Source: NORP181 sp047623555
GTDB lineage: Bacteria; Pseudomonadota; Alphaproteobacteria; Rhodobacterales; Rhodobacteraceae
NCBI GenBank assembly: GCA_047623555.1
Contig: JBLHMP010000013.1
Span: 1-59,569 of the forward strand
DNA: 59,569 nucleotides
Direction: 5' to 3'
In this document: positions 51,260 to 59,569 of the stretch, one piece after another
Layout: each line of letters starts with the position of its first letter
How positions within the stretch are numbered: position 1 is the first letter of the stretch
Notes under the pieces: generated by a model
Database searches by the model: none
What the model saw: only the letters and a program-made list of their open reading frames with translations
Told to the model about the DNA's origin: nothing
Made by a program: the position numbers and the translations under genes

Positions 51260-53739
51260 TGAAACCGCACCAAAGCATCCCATCGCGGATTGTCATCTGA
51301 CAGATAACGCAAAGCCCCCCAACTGCCCCATTTCGTTGGATCAACCACATCGGAATAGGCATTGAACAATTGCCCGCCAAGCAGGTTCCAACCTTTGATC
51401 AGCCGCACATATAACGCGCCCATTTCATCGGAATAATTCAGTTGGGTGTAAAATTTGGTCAGGTCAGAATCATCTACAACCTCGCTAACCCCAACCACAT
51501 GAGTGCCGCCCTCATACATGATTAGGGTCAGGTCATGCGTTTTGGCAACCTCGTAATGATAGGGTAAAACGTCGCCTAACAACTGGGATAGACTATCCGA
51601 AATATCACCACTGACTGAGCCATCCAGCAAATCCTGCCCCGCCAGTGCATTGGCCAAATCATAGCGATGCGTGGCGACATACATGTCATGGGCTTCGTCG
51701 CCCAAACCTTGATCGTCCGCCTGTTGTTTGGCCTCGGCCTGACTACGACTAATCCAGCTTTTCACCAAAGGCACCCGGTCCTGTGTGCCCAGAACCCGGC
51801 CAAAATACCCGGTAACGGCATAGGCATCAAACGAGGCCGATGGCGCATCGCGGCCCGGTGCCTCGGCAACCCACAAAGGCGCCTCAAGTATTTGCTGTTC
51901 CAACCCGCGCCAGCCGGTCTGAGTAGCAATGACATTGATCAAATCCGTCTCAGCGTTCGCACCATAAACCGCCGTCCAGATTTGCGCAATTTCGGCGGCG
52001 CGCAGGCCAAAATACTGCATCCAGGCGTCTTTGGTTTGCCAGCGTTCCAGTGCCTGTTCATCCGCCCATTTGGCCTGAGAAAACTGCCAATTCCACACTT
52101 CGTTTGAAAACTCAACATAGGCTTGCAGGCCGGGATCCAACGTATTGTATACCAGCGTGGCAAACGCCAAAACATAGGCGTCATCAGCCAAATGTGGCAT
52201 GTTAAACCACGCATCCAGCTGTAATTGGTTGGCCAGAGCGATCATGACTTCGGCTGGCACGCCTCGCAAAGCATAGGAAAAATCAGCGACATGCGGGCGA
52301 TTGCTCCAGTCTGATTGGGTCGAATGATTGGTGCGCATCCAATCCATAAAGCGCAATGCCTTGAACCCATTAACCCGGGCAAGCCAGTCGGGGTTAAAAA
52401 CCTCTCCCCGATCAAAGGCCCCCAGATGATCGAGTTTCACCACCGTGATGTTGCGTACATAATCGCCAGTTTTCCGCCGGTCAGTGCGCTGAATACGCAA
52501 GTCAACCGAACCGGGACCGGGCGTGAAATCGAATTCGATTTCGTTTTTGCCATTGCGAATGTTGCTGGCCCGGCCACGGGGCTCAACGATGCCTGTGCCC
52601 TCAAACCGAATCCGATAGCGCCCGGCCAGCGATACGGCCTCTGCTGGCAGATCGGTAAGGATCATGGTGCCGATTGACCGCAGATCGGACGGTATGGAGG
52701 TGGGCCAGCCATCGTTGTCCAGATAGCCACCCGCGACCATGGCATCATAGTCAAAGCCACCCCATTGCCCGGATTTATGCCCAATCCAGCCGCGTGCGGT
52801 TTTCATCACATCCAAAAACGGTTGCTGTACGCTCCAATCGTTGACCGCCGACAACCCGATGGCCATTGGCACCGGTCCGGTGATGTCGGTGGGCTCTGTT
52901 GAGGCCATGGTCGTGGTTCTGGTCGCGGGCGATTGGGCGGTTTCCTCTGACACGCCGATGGCCTGTGCTGCGATCTGCTGTAATTGCAGGGCCAGTTCGG
53001 CGCTGGGCGTGGTATAGGCTTTGCCATATTTGGATTTGAGCTGATATGGCAATCCAACCGGCGATTGCCCGGTCAAAACGGCAAATTGCACCATCGTCAG
53101 ATAATAAAACCCAATGTCGTTGGGGTGGATGTCATCCGAAAACAGCTCTCGTATATCGCCGATCCCGGTGACTTCGCCAGCCGCGATTTCGTCATACAGC
53201 AGTGCCATTGCTTGCCCGGCTGGCAGCAAAACCATGTCGGGGCTGCTCCCGGAATGGGCTGTGTTCACGTCGTTAACGATGCTTTGCCAGACGCTCAGAT
53301 CCTGATCCAGACGATCGCGCCACAGGATGTCATCCTTATCGTCATATTCGACATCAACACCGGTGCCGCTGTCCAGACTGTGCCATGTTTCCTGCAGATA
53401 AACCTGGGTATCGGGGTTGGCCCCGGTCGCCAGTTCATAAAACCGCTGGGCGTATTCTGCCGATTTGTTCCATTTTAATTGATTGGCCAACGGGATTCCT
53501 TCGGTCAGGATTACCGCGTTATAGCCACCGCCGGGCAGTTCAACGCGCGCGTCGACGCCTTCGGCTTCGGCGGAATTGCTCCAGTTGTACTTCAGCGGCG
53601 CGCCATTGATGATCTGGGCACTGACCTGAATGGTGGGCGACTGGCTTTGCAGCACTTGTCTGAGCATCTGCGGGTTGGTTGGACCAAACAGGCTATGGCC
53701 GATAAACAGCACGCCAAGCAAAAGAGTGATCGGGGTCAT
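51256..53739 (-). CDS. SGNH-hydrolase plus glycoside-hydrolase-like two-domain protein
   Basis: The 827-residue protein has two parts. Residues 1-230 look like an SGNH/GDSL esterase: LLLGVLFIGHSLFG carries the block I Ser16, and SDDIHPNDIGFYYL carries the Asp202/203 and His205 of block V. Residues 330-827 look like a (beta/alpha)8 glycoside hydrolase: VEFSNEVWNWQFS offers an acid/base Glu547 after Asn, and LIMYEGGTHVVG a nucleophile Glu743. A linker rich in Thr and Ser (about 265-290) and a beta-rich part at 350-435 sit between. The hydrophobic start may double as export signal or be the first strand. It is locked between the PPTase and GT2 genes by ATGA overlaps, so it probably trims or deacylates the polysaccharide. 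Confidence 0.7.
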   Translation of the reverse strand: MTPITLLLGVLFIGHSLFGPTNPQMLRQVLQSQSPTIQVSAQIINGAPLKYNWSNSAEAEGVDARVELPGGGYNAVILTEGIPLANQLKWNKSAEYAQRFYELATGANPDTQVYLQETWHSLDSGTGVDVEYDDKDDILWRDRLDQDLSVWQSIVNDVNTAHSGSSPDMVLLPAGQAMALLYDEIAAGEVTGIGDIRELFSDDIHPNDIGFYYLTMVQFAVLTGQSPVGLPYQLKSKYGKAYTTPSAELALQLQQIAAQAIGVSEETAQSPATRTTTMASTEPTDITGPVPMAIGLSAVNDWSVQQPFLDVMKTARGWIGHKSGQWGGFDYDAMVAGGYLDNDGWPTSIPSDLRSIGTMILTDLPAEAVSLAGRYRIRFEGTGIVEPRGRASNIRNGKNEIEFDFTPGPGSVDLRIQRTDRRKTGDYVRNITVVKLDHLGAFDRGEVFNPDWLARVNGFKALRFMDWMRTNHSTQSDWSNRPHVADFSYALRGVPAEVMIALANQLQLDAWFNMPHLADDAYVLAFATLVYNTLDPGLQAYVEFSNEVWNWQFSQAKWADEQALERWQTKDAWMQYFGLRAAEIAQIWTAVYGANAETDLINVIATQTGWRGLEQQILEAPLWVAEAPGRDAPSASFDAYAVTGYFGRVLGTQDRVPLVKSWISRSQAEAKQQADDQGLGDEAHDMYVATHRYDLANALAGQDLLDGSVSGDISDSLSQLLGDVLPYHYEVAKTHDLTLIMYEGGTHVVGVSEVVDDSDLTKFYTQLNYSDEMGALYVRLIKGWNLLGGQLFNAYSDVVDPTKWGSWGALRYLSDDNPRWDALVRFQ

Positions 53740-54440
53740 ATCATCCTCCCGGCGGCGTCCGCGCGGATCGACATGGTGGTGATAATCAACCCGTTGCGCA
53801 TATCAAAGCGTCCCTGAAGCAGTGTTTCGGAGGCAAAACAGCCAACTGTGCGGGTAAAGATAGCCGTAAACTGGCCGTTTTCAAGGTCGGGTATCAATTG
53901 AAACCCATCAAAGCCAAACAGAGTTTGGGTCAGCGCATACTGGCATTTATAGGCACATTCCTTGGCGCTGAAAATCAGCTTGGCCAAACTGCCAGATTTG
54001 GTTTTGGGGTGACTGTCCAGCCATGTCCGTTCGGCCGGGCCACAGATCGTTGGGATCAGGTCGGCCGCAAGTGGGGTGTTTTCCTCAACGTCGACACCGA
54101 TGGCCAGATAGGCGTCAGATTTGGCAAGCGCGGCAATGCAACAGGTGTCGGAATGGGAAATGCTGCCGACCAGCCCGGCAGGCCAGACCGGCGCGCGATC
54201 AGGGCCAAAAAGCACCGGCTGCACAGGTACGTCTAGCGTGGTCATCGCCTCATGCGCCGCTGCCCGACCGGCAGAAAAGGCCCGGCGGCGCTTGTCTGCG
54301 GAGCGCGGCAAGCCGTGGTATTCCTGCGGTAGGGCACGATAATGCGACGCCTGCGGATCGCTTATTGCGACGGCAATGTCATTGTCAAACATCGACCGCA
54401 GTTGTGCCATCGCCATTGGTTTTGCGCCCTGCAGGATCAT
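53736..54440 (-). CDS. 4'-phosphopantetheinyl transferase (EntD/Sfp type)
   Basis: The 234-residue enzyme loads the phosphopantetheine arm onto carrier proteins. It has the EntD-type blocks GLVGSISHSDTCCIAAL, AIGVDVEENTPL (Mg-binding Asp-x-Glu) and KLIFSAKECAYKCQY (catalytic Glu and Lys). It overlaps the NRPS stop and the next gene's start by four bases each, so it clearly serves the carrier domain of the adjacent NRPS. The first ATG 54440 is kept because of the overlap; an ATG at 54413 or 54392 could also serve. Confidence 0.93.
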   Translation of the reverse strand: MILQGAKPMAMAQLRSMFDNDIAVAISDPQASHYRALPQEYHGLPRSADKRRRAFSAGRAAAHEAMTTLDVPVQPVLFGPDRAPVWPAGLVGSISHSDTCCIAALAKSDAYLAIGVDVEENTPLAADLIPTICGPAERTWLDSHPKTKSGSLAKLIFSAKECAYKCQYALTQTLFGFDGFQLIPDLENGQFTAIFTRTVGCFASETLLQGRFDMRNGLIITTMSIRADAAGRMI

Positions 54441-57400
54441 CCGGCTTTGGCCTGACGACCCGCGCGCATGGCCCGGCGTTTGGACATGGTTTCGCTGCGC
54501 GCCGGGGTGTCATTTTGTGGTGCGGGTATGGCGGGGGCCTGGTCAGCCCCAAGATGTGCCGACAGCCCGGCAAGTGTTGGAAAGCGAAAAATGTCGGTAA
54601 TCGACAGCTTTGGCAAATCCAGATCCCGGCGGATTTCACGATGCGCCTGAACTGCAAGCAGCGAATGGCCGCCCAATGCAAAGAAATTGTCGCTGGCCTG
54701 AATGTTCGAAACGCCCAGAATGCGGCACCAGATGGCTGCAATGGCGGCCTCAATTCCAGTGGCGGGTGCAACGGTCGCAGCCTTTTCCAACCGGCGCTGG
54801 GCGGGGTCAGGCAACGCCTTGCGGTCGATCTTTTTGTTCGGCGTCAGCGGGAAATGATCCAGCGTCATGATATGCGCAGGTATCATTGTCCCGGGCAAAG
54901 TTTCCGCCAAACGCGCCCGTATGTCGGACTCTGAGACCTGTGTCGGCGCAATGATATAGGCCAACAACCGCACGTCACCGGGCGTCTTTTCGCGCGCAAT
55001 AACCACGGCGGCGTCGATGCCGGGCATCGCGGTTAGCCGCGTCTCAATCTCGCCCAACTCAATGCGTTGACCGCGTATTTTCACCTGATGATCGCTGCGC
55101 CCGAGGAATTGTAGATTTCCATCCACCGTCCAGCGTACCAGATCCCCGGTCCGGTACATCCGCGCGATCCCATCGGCAAACGGATCAGAGACAAACCGAT
55201 CATTGTTCATCTCGTCCCGCTGCCAATAGCCGCGCGTGACGCCATCGCCGCCGATATGCAACTCTCCGGGGACGCCAGTCGGGGTCGGCTGCCCGGCCTG
55301 GTCCAGCACATAAACCGAGGTATTGGCGATGGGCGTGCCGATCGCGGCAATAGCGTCCACATCGCGCGCCATCTCGTAAACGGTCGACCAAATGGTGGTT
55401 TCGGTCGGGCCATACATGTTGGTGATCCGCGCATGGATTTTTTCGCCTAGCGTATTTACCAACTCAGTCGGCAAGGCCTCGCCGCCGATCAGCAGATGGG
55501 TCAGCCGACCAATGGCCATCGACGCCTCGTCATTCATTGCAATCAACCGTGCCATGCTGGGCGTACATTGCATATGGGTGACTTTGTGACGAATGATCTG
55601 TGCCGCAACCGAGAAATCATCGCTGTCCAGTTCGGTTGGTGCATTGGCCAGTTTCAGCACTTCGGCCAACGGCTTTAGCCCCTCCATCACCACATCTGTT
55701 GCGATGCCGTAATCAATCAGACAGGCAATTTCATCAACGCCAATACGTTTAAGCTGCTCGGCCCGCGCCACCCCGTCAGCGACGGTACCAAACAGGCCTG
55801 AATCCTCAAAATACCGCAGAAAGGCAAAGTCCAGAATGGCCTCGAGCTCATCTTCGCCAAGCGTGCCCAAATCCATATCAAAGGCATTTTCCACACCTTT
55901 GGGTTTCTTGAACGCAGGAAATGCCCAGGCGAATTGTTTGATCAATCCGGCGGCACTGCGCAGGTAATCCTTCATCGGCTCGCGGGCAATTTCGGCGGCC
56001 TGTTCACGGCTGTCCGCAAGATAGGTGTGCAGCATCATCGTCACGGTGAAATCAACCGGGTTGTGCCCGGCACTACGCAACGCAGCGTGATAGATTTTGA
56101 TCTTGTCGCCAACCTCGTCGATGCTCTGGCCCAACAGATGGGTCAGAACATTGGCACCAATCTCGCCCGCCTCGCGCCAGGTTTGCGGATTGCCCGCCGT
56201 CGTCACCCAGATCGGCAGTTCCTTGGACACCGGACGTGGTTGCGTGATCACCGGCAACATCTCGCCCGATTGCATCGGGAATTCCACCGCCTCGCCGCGC
56301 CACAATTTGCGCAGGGTTTCGATGGCTTTGTACATCGCCGGTTTGTTTTCTGGCGGCGTGTTTTCCGGGCGCAAAACAAAGTCATTTGGCTGCCAGCCCG
56401 ACGCAATGCCCAGCGCGGCACGGCCATTGGTCAGGTTGTCGATTACCGCCCAGTCTTCGGCAATGCGGGCCGGGTGATGCAAAGGTGCCACGCAACTGCC
56501 GGCGCGCACCGATATGTTTTGTGTGACCGCCGCCACGGCTGCTCCGGTCACCGCAGGGTTTGGATAGGGGCCACCAAAGGCATGGACATGGCGTTCGGGT
56601 GTCCAGACGGCGTTAAACCCATTGGCGTCGGCGAATTTCGCGCCTTCCAGCAAAAGGTGGTATTTTTTCGGACCCGCGCCGTCATCATTGCCCCAGTAAA
56701 ACAGGTTAAAGTCGATGCGCCGGTCAGATATGGTGATTGGACCGTTTGATACGGCGGCTTTGTTCTCGTCGCCGCTCAGTACAATTTTAAAGCCGCGGGC
56801 CAAAGTGTAAAACACCTCGAGCACCGAGATATCAAATGACAGGCTGGTCACTGCCAGCCAGACGCCGCCCGCGACATGGTCGATATGTGCGTCCATGCCG
56901 GTAAAGAAATTCGCCACGTTGCGATGTTCTACCATGACGCCTTTGGGGGTGCCGGTCGACCCTGAGGTATAGATCATATAGGCCAGATCATCCGCCGTCG
57001 CGCCGCCATCAACATTGGCCACAACCGTGCTGGCCGCGTCGCTGTTCAGCACCAGAATCTGGGCGCTTGAGGCCGGTAATTCCGCCTGCAGTTGTGGCTG
57101 TGTCACGATCACCGTGGCCTGACTGTCGCTGACATAATGCGCAATGCGATCCGCCGGATAGGCCGGATCAAGCGGTATATAGGCCGCCCCCGCCTTAAGA
57201 ATGGCCAGCGCCCCAATCAGCAGATCAGGCGAGCGTTGCACAAATAGCCCGACGTGCTGGCCCGGCCCAACGCCCATATCGCGCAATTGCTGCGCCACCG
57301 CATTGGCGCGGGCATTCAGGACTGTGTAGGACAGTTCGATAGTCTCAAATACCAACGCCGTGGCACCGGGGGTGCGGGCGACCTGATCCTCAAACGCGCG

Positions 57401-59023
57401 GTGCAATGTCAGATTTTGGTCATAGTCACATGTCGTTTGATTGCGGGTCTCGATCAGGTCGTGCCGTTCATCAATCGGCAGCGTATTCCAGTGCGAGACC
57501 GGCTGATCATCCACACCTTGGGCCAGCATCGCCGCCACAGTTTCCAGCCGTGCGCCCAGCAATTTGATGGCCTGTTCGTTCAGGCGATTGGCATCATAGA
57601 TTAGTGTCGCACCTTGGATTTTGGTCAGCGTGGCGGTGATGCAAGTGCCCGCAACAGGCTCTGACCCGCCGACATTGATGGCAATGGACGGCACATCGCC
57701 GCGACTGATCTGTGGATCACGGGATATGAGATCACAGGCAAAGCCGCCGAATTGGGTGATGGTATCCAGATCGCGTTTCAGGCGGGTTTCAAACTGGGCA
57801 TAGCTATTGGCACCGGCAATATGCAAGGGCACCCAATCGCTGATATACCCCGGCCCGGCATGGGCTGTCTGGGTGATGGTCGTATCGCAATAGGCCAGAT
57901 CAACCGCGTCCTGACCGCTGCTGCGCAAGGCCCAAATCATCAAGGCGGCGACCCGCGATTGTCCGGTCAGGGCCTCGGGCAGGGTGACATCATAGCTCTG
58001 CCAATCTGGGGACTGGCCTTTGGCCGTTGCAAGGGGCACATCGACGGGTTGCATGATCTGTAATGCCTTACGCCAGTGTGTTTCCCCCTTTAGACTGCAC
58101 TGAATAAGACCGTGCAGATGGGCGATTGTATCGGCATCTGGCGTTGGTAAAACTGTTCCGGTTTGGGCCAGTGCGGTCATGTCTAATGGTTGACCCGTGC
58201 CATCCGTCAAACCAGTCATCCGCAAAGCCCCGGCGCTGGTTGCAACAACCAACAAATCCTCCGACACCTCGGTCACAGTGCCCGGAACCGCCATGTTCTG
58301 CGCAATAACTTCGCCATGCCCAACCAGAACAACCTGCCCATTAACGTCGATTTTTGCTGTTGTCAGCGGGTTCCAATAGTCCCCGAAATCCAGCGCCCGG
58401 ATATGCGCGGCTAGCACCTCAGCGCTTTGGCTGAAATCCAACCGCCCTGCAGCCGCGGGCCGCGCATCACGGGCGAAATAGCTGCGTTGCGATAGATCCT
58501 GCGCAGTGCGGGCAGGCGCGCCAGCCTCGACCCCGTCCACCACAGTGGTAAAACTATCAAGCGCCGCCGCATAACATTTTGAATTGAGGCTGAACGCGGT
58601 CTCATCCTCGGCCACATCAAACAACGCTTGGGCAACAATATCGCCCTGGTCAACGCCGCTTTGCAGCATATGCCAAGTGACGCCAAACCGGGTTTCGCGG
58701 TTGCGCAACGCCCAGACCGGGGCATTTAGGCCGGCATATCGCGGCAACGGACCGTCGTGGAAATTGATCGCGCCCTGCGTCGGCATTGCCAGCACCGCAT
58801 CGGGGATCATTGTCAGGTTGGCAATGCTGAACAGCCAGTCAAAGCCGCCTGAAACAGCAGAGATATCGGAGAGCGTTGCAATGCCTTTGGCCCCAGCCCA
58901 AGCTAGGATTTCAGCGTCTTTTGACACCACGGCCAGAAGGGAATGACCGCGCTCTAACAGTATTTCGCTGCAACCGATCAACAGGGATTCATCACCTATG
59001 ACGACACAGGAAAAGCCAGTCAT
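54437..59023 (-). CDS. single-module NRPS: formyltransferase, half-condensation, adenylation with inserted luciferase-like monooxygenase, carrier
   Basis: The 1528-residue protein reads in order as follows. Residues 1-165 are a formyltransferase fold with INFHDGPLPRYAGLNAP (Asn-x-His) and QSGVDQGDIVAQ; 190-290 resembles the C-terminal formyltransferase domain. 300-515 resembles only the second half of a condensation domain; HHxxxDG is absent. 535-755 is the first part of an adenylation domain, with YMIYTSGSTGTPKGVMVEH and TSLSFDISVLEVF. 768-1125 is a flavin-dependent luciferase-like monooxygenase (FNAVWTPERHVHAFGG, GRAALGIASGWQPNDF). 1133-1410 resumes adenylation (TNMYGPTETTIWSTV, YRTGDLVRW, GRSDHQVKIRGQRIELGEIE, PLTPNKKIDRKAL). 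1420-1490 is the carrier, Ser1454 in ALGGHSLLAVQ. No thioesterase or reductase is present. The amino acid activated is unknown. Confidence 0.92.
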   Translation of the reverse strand: MTGFSCVVIGDESLLIGCSEILLERGHSLLAVVSKDAEILAWAGAKGIATLSDISAVSGGFDWLFSIANLTMIPDAVLAMPTQGAINFHDGPLPRYAGLNAPVWALRNRETRFGVTWHMLQSGVDQGDIVAQALFDVAEDETAFSLNSKCYAAALDSFTTVVDGVEAGAPARTAQDLSQRSYFARDARPAAAGRLDFSQSAEVLAAHIRALDFGDYWNPLTTAKIDVNGQVVLVGHGEVIAQNMAVPGTVTEVSEDLLVVATSAGALRMTGLTDGTGQPLDMTALAQTGTVLPTPDADTIAHLHGLIQCSLKGETHWRKALQIMQPVDVPLATAKGQSPDWQSYDVTLPEALTGQSRVAALMIWALRSSGQDAVDLAYCDTTITQTAHAGPGYISDWVPLHIAGANSYAQFETRLKRDLDTITQFGGFACDLISRDPQISRGDVPSIAINVGGSEPVAGTCITATLTKIQGATLIYDANRLNEQAIKLLGARLETVAAMLAQGVDDQPVSHWNTLPIDERHDLIETRNQTTCDYDQNLTLHRAFEDQVARTPGATALVFETIELSYTVLNARANAVAQQLRDMGVGPGQHVGLFVQRSPDLLIGALAILKAGAAYIPLDPAYPADRIAHYVSDSQATVIVTQPQLQAELPASSAQILVLNSDAASTVVANVDGGATADDLAYMIYTSGSTGTPKGVMVEHRNVANFFTGMDAHIDHVAGGVWLAVTSLSFDISVLEVFYTLARGFKIVLSGDENKAAVSNGPITISDRRIDFNLFYWGNDDGAGPKKYHLLLEGAKFADANGFNAVWTPERHVHAFGGPYPNPAVTGAAVAAVTQNISVRAGSCVAPLHHPARIAEDWAVIDNLTNGRAALGIASGWQPNDFVLRPENTPPENKPAMYKAIETLRKLWRGEAVEFPMQSGEMLPVITQPRPVSKELPIWVTTAGNPQTWREAGEIGANVLTHLLGQSIDEVGDKIKIYHAALRSAGHNPVDFTVTMMLHTYLADSREQAAEIAREPMKDYLRSAAGLIKQFAWAFPAFKKPKGVENAFDMDLGTLGEDELEAILDFAFLRYFEDSGLFGTVADGVARAEQLKRIGVDEIACLIDYGIATDVVMEGLKPLAEVLKLANAPTELDSDDFSVAAQIIRHKVTHMQCTPSMARLIAMNDEASMAIGRLTHLLIGGEALPTELVNTLGEKIHARITNMYGPTETTIWSTVYEMARDVDAIAAIGTPIANTSVYVLDQAGQPTPTGVPGELHIGGDGVTRGYWQRDEMNNDRFVSDPFADGIARMYRTGDLVRWTVDGNLQFLGRSDHQVKIRGQRIELGEIETRLTAMPGIDAAVVIAREKTPGDVRLLAYIIAPTQVSESDIRARLAETLPGTMIPAHIMTLDHFPLTPNKKIDRKALPDPAQRRLEKAATVAPATGIEAAIAAIWCRILGVSNIQASDNFFALGGHSLLAVQAHREIRRDLDLPKLSITDIFRFPTLAGLSAHLGADQAPAIPAPQNDTPARSETMSKRRAMRAGRQAKAG

Positions 59024-59569
59024 TTGTTGTCCTCCACAATTGCGCCATGCGCCGGTGCTACAACGTGTTTGGATCGTCCCGCAATTACCGCTTTGCAGGA
59101 ATGGACCACCAAATCTTGCAGGAAATGATCAGGATCACCCTGCGGTTTATCCGACACCAACCGCCGAAACCGCCAGATCAGCGACCCAGCGATCCGCGCC
59201 AATGTGGCCAATACGGTATAGATAACTCCATGGTTTTTGGTGAAATAGCGCAGGCGCGAATCAAACCAGTAAACTGGTGTACGCTGCCATGTTTTCATAC
59301 CCGTTGAGGCCGATCCAACATGGATTACCGCACTTTCAGGAACATAAACGGTGGCCCACCCGGCCTTGGCTGCCCGTCGACACAGATCGGTTTCTTCAAA
59401 ATACAAAAAGAACGTTTCGTCAAAAAGCCCGATCTCGTCCAGCATTTTACGCCGCATCATCAGGCTCGCCCCTGCGACCCAATCAACCTGGGTGTCCTGT
59501 TTAGGGATTGGCAAGGCGACGATTGAATCCTTTAGCAAACGCGAAAATACTCCGGTGCGCGCGGCGGCC
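59020..59569 (-). CDS. GT2-family glycosyltransferase, 5' end outside window
   Basis: The visible 182 or so C-terminal residues include VDWVAGASLMMRRKMLDEIG and FDETFFLYFEETDLCRRAAK, the latter a rhamnosyltransferase-like GT2 hallmark with the catalytic Asp/Glu pair. WATVYVPESAVIHVGSASTG follows. A hydrophobic stretch near VIYTVLATLARIAGSLIWRF lies near the end. Its stop overlaps the NRPS start (ATGA at 59020-59023), so it is transcribed and translated together with it. The N-terminus is beyond 59569. Confidence 0.88.
   Translation of the reverse strand, partial: AAARTGVFSRLLKDSIVALPIPKQDTQVDWVAGASLMMRRKMLDEIGLFDETFFLYFEETDLCRRAAKAGWATVYVPESAVIHVGSASTGMKTWQRTPVYWFDSRLRYFTKNHGVIYTVLATLARIAGSLIWRFRRLVSDKPQGDPDHFLQDLVVHSCKAVIAGRSKHVVAPAHGAIVEDNK

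Noticed and set aside
55934..56749. 271-residue open frame on the plus strand
   Set aside because: It is antisense to the monooxygenase part of the NRPS, which is continuous and conserved.
54437..59023. Interpretation of the NRPS as a typical siderophore synthetase
   Set aside because: Oxidation and formylation would suit hydroxamate formation, but there is no TonB receptor, ornithine hydroxylase, exporter or release domain here, and the gene is coupled to glycosyltransferase genes. It stays an alternative but not the preferred reading.
1..59569. tRNA, rRNA, CRISPR array, prophage or origin signals
   Set aside because: I looked for cloverleaf-like ends, regularly spaced repeats, integrase genes and DnaA-box groups and saw none that could be supported by eye.

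Overview
The window looks like chromosomal DNA of a Rhodobacteraceae (roseobacter-type) alphaproteobacterium. The clues are moderately high GC, two TRAP uptake systems and one sugar ABC system, Entner-Doudoroff genes, hydantoinase-type scavenging genes, an exopolysaccharide locus of the ExoY/Wzz/Wzx kind, and dense ATGA-type gene overlaps. The taxonomic call is inference from gene style, not from a marker gene. I found no tRNA, rRNA or CRISPR array.

Layout. 1-2.1 kb is a decayed edge: the 3' end of an IS5-type transposase, a lone divergent HisA paralogue, a C-terminal scrap of an O-GlcNAc-transferase-like gene, and a dipeptide ABC ATPase gene whose 5' part is lost up to the first signature motif (to 3.3 kb). 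3.3-5.8 kb is edd-eda. 6.0-11.9 kb is an operon of hydantoinase A and B, an FAD amine/amino-acid oxidoreductase and a uronate-dehydrogenase-like SDR. 11.9-15.4 kb holds an Asp/Glu-racemase-family protein, a TPP enzyme and a LysR regulator. 15.5-19.8 kb is a D-amino-acid-dehydrogenase-like gene plus a TRAP transporter. 19.9-24.6 kb has a small secreted protein, a TIGR03084-like protein, a galactonate-type operon (dgoK-dgoA-SMP30 lactonase) and a broken LysR gene. 24.9-31.6 kb has an AraC regulator and an operon of TRAP transporter, amidase, small membrane protein and hydroxyacid dehydrogenase. 32.1-42.8 kb is a LacI-regulated sugar or polyol locus with ABC transporter, isomerase, Gfo/Idh/MocA dehydrogenase and a DhaK-DhaL kinase, followed by gap at 42.9 kb. 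44.4-59.6 kb is an exopolysaccharide locus.

How the genes fit. Most of the window feeds sugar acids, amino-acid derivatives and small organic acids into the Entner-Doudoroff and lower glycolytic routes. Two 16-bp near-palindromes that differ at one base lie about 32-35 bp upstream of edd and of gap in the same orientation, which points to one regulator for both.

The most unusual part is at the right end. Five genes on the minus strand (GT2, NRPS, phosphopantetheinyl transferase, SGNH/glycoside-hydrolase-like protein, GT2) are joined by four consecutive ATGA overlaps and lie beside ExoY, Wzz, CpsD-like and Wzx genes. The 1528-residue NRPS carries an N-terminal formyltransferase and a luciferase-like monooxygenase inserted inside its adenylation domain, and has no thioesterase. 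I infer a system that makes a formylated and/or oxidised aminoacyl group for a surface polysaccharide; the chemistry is not shown by sequence.
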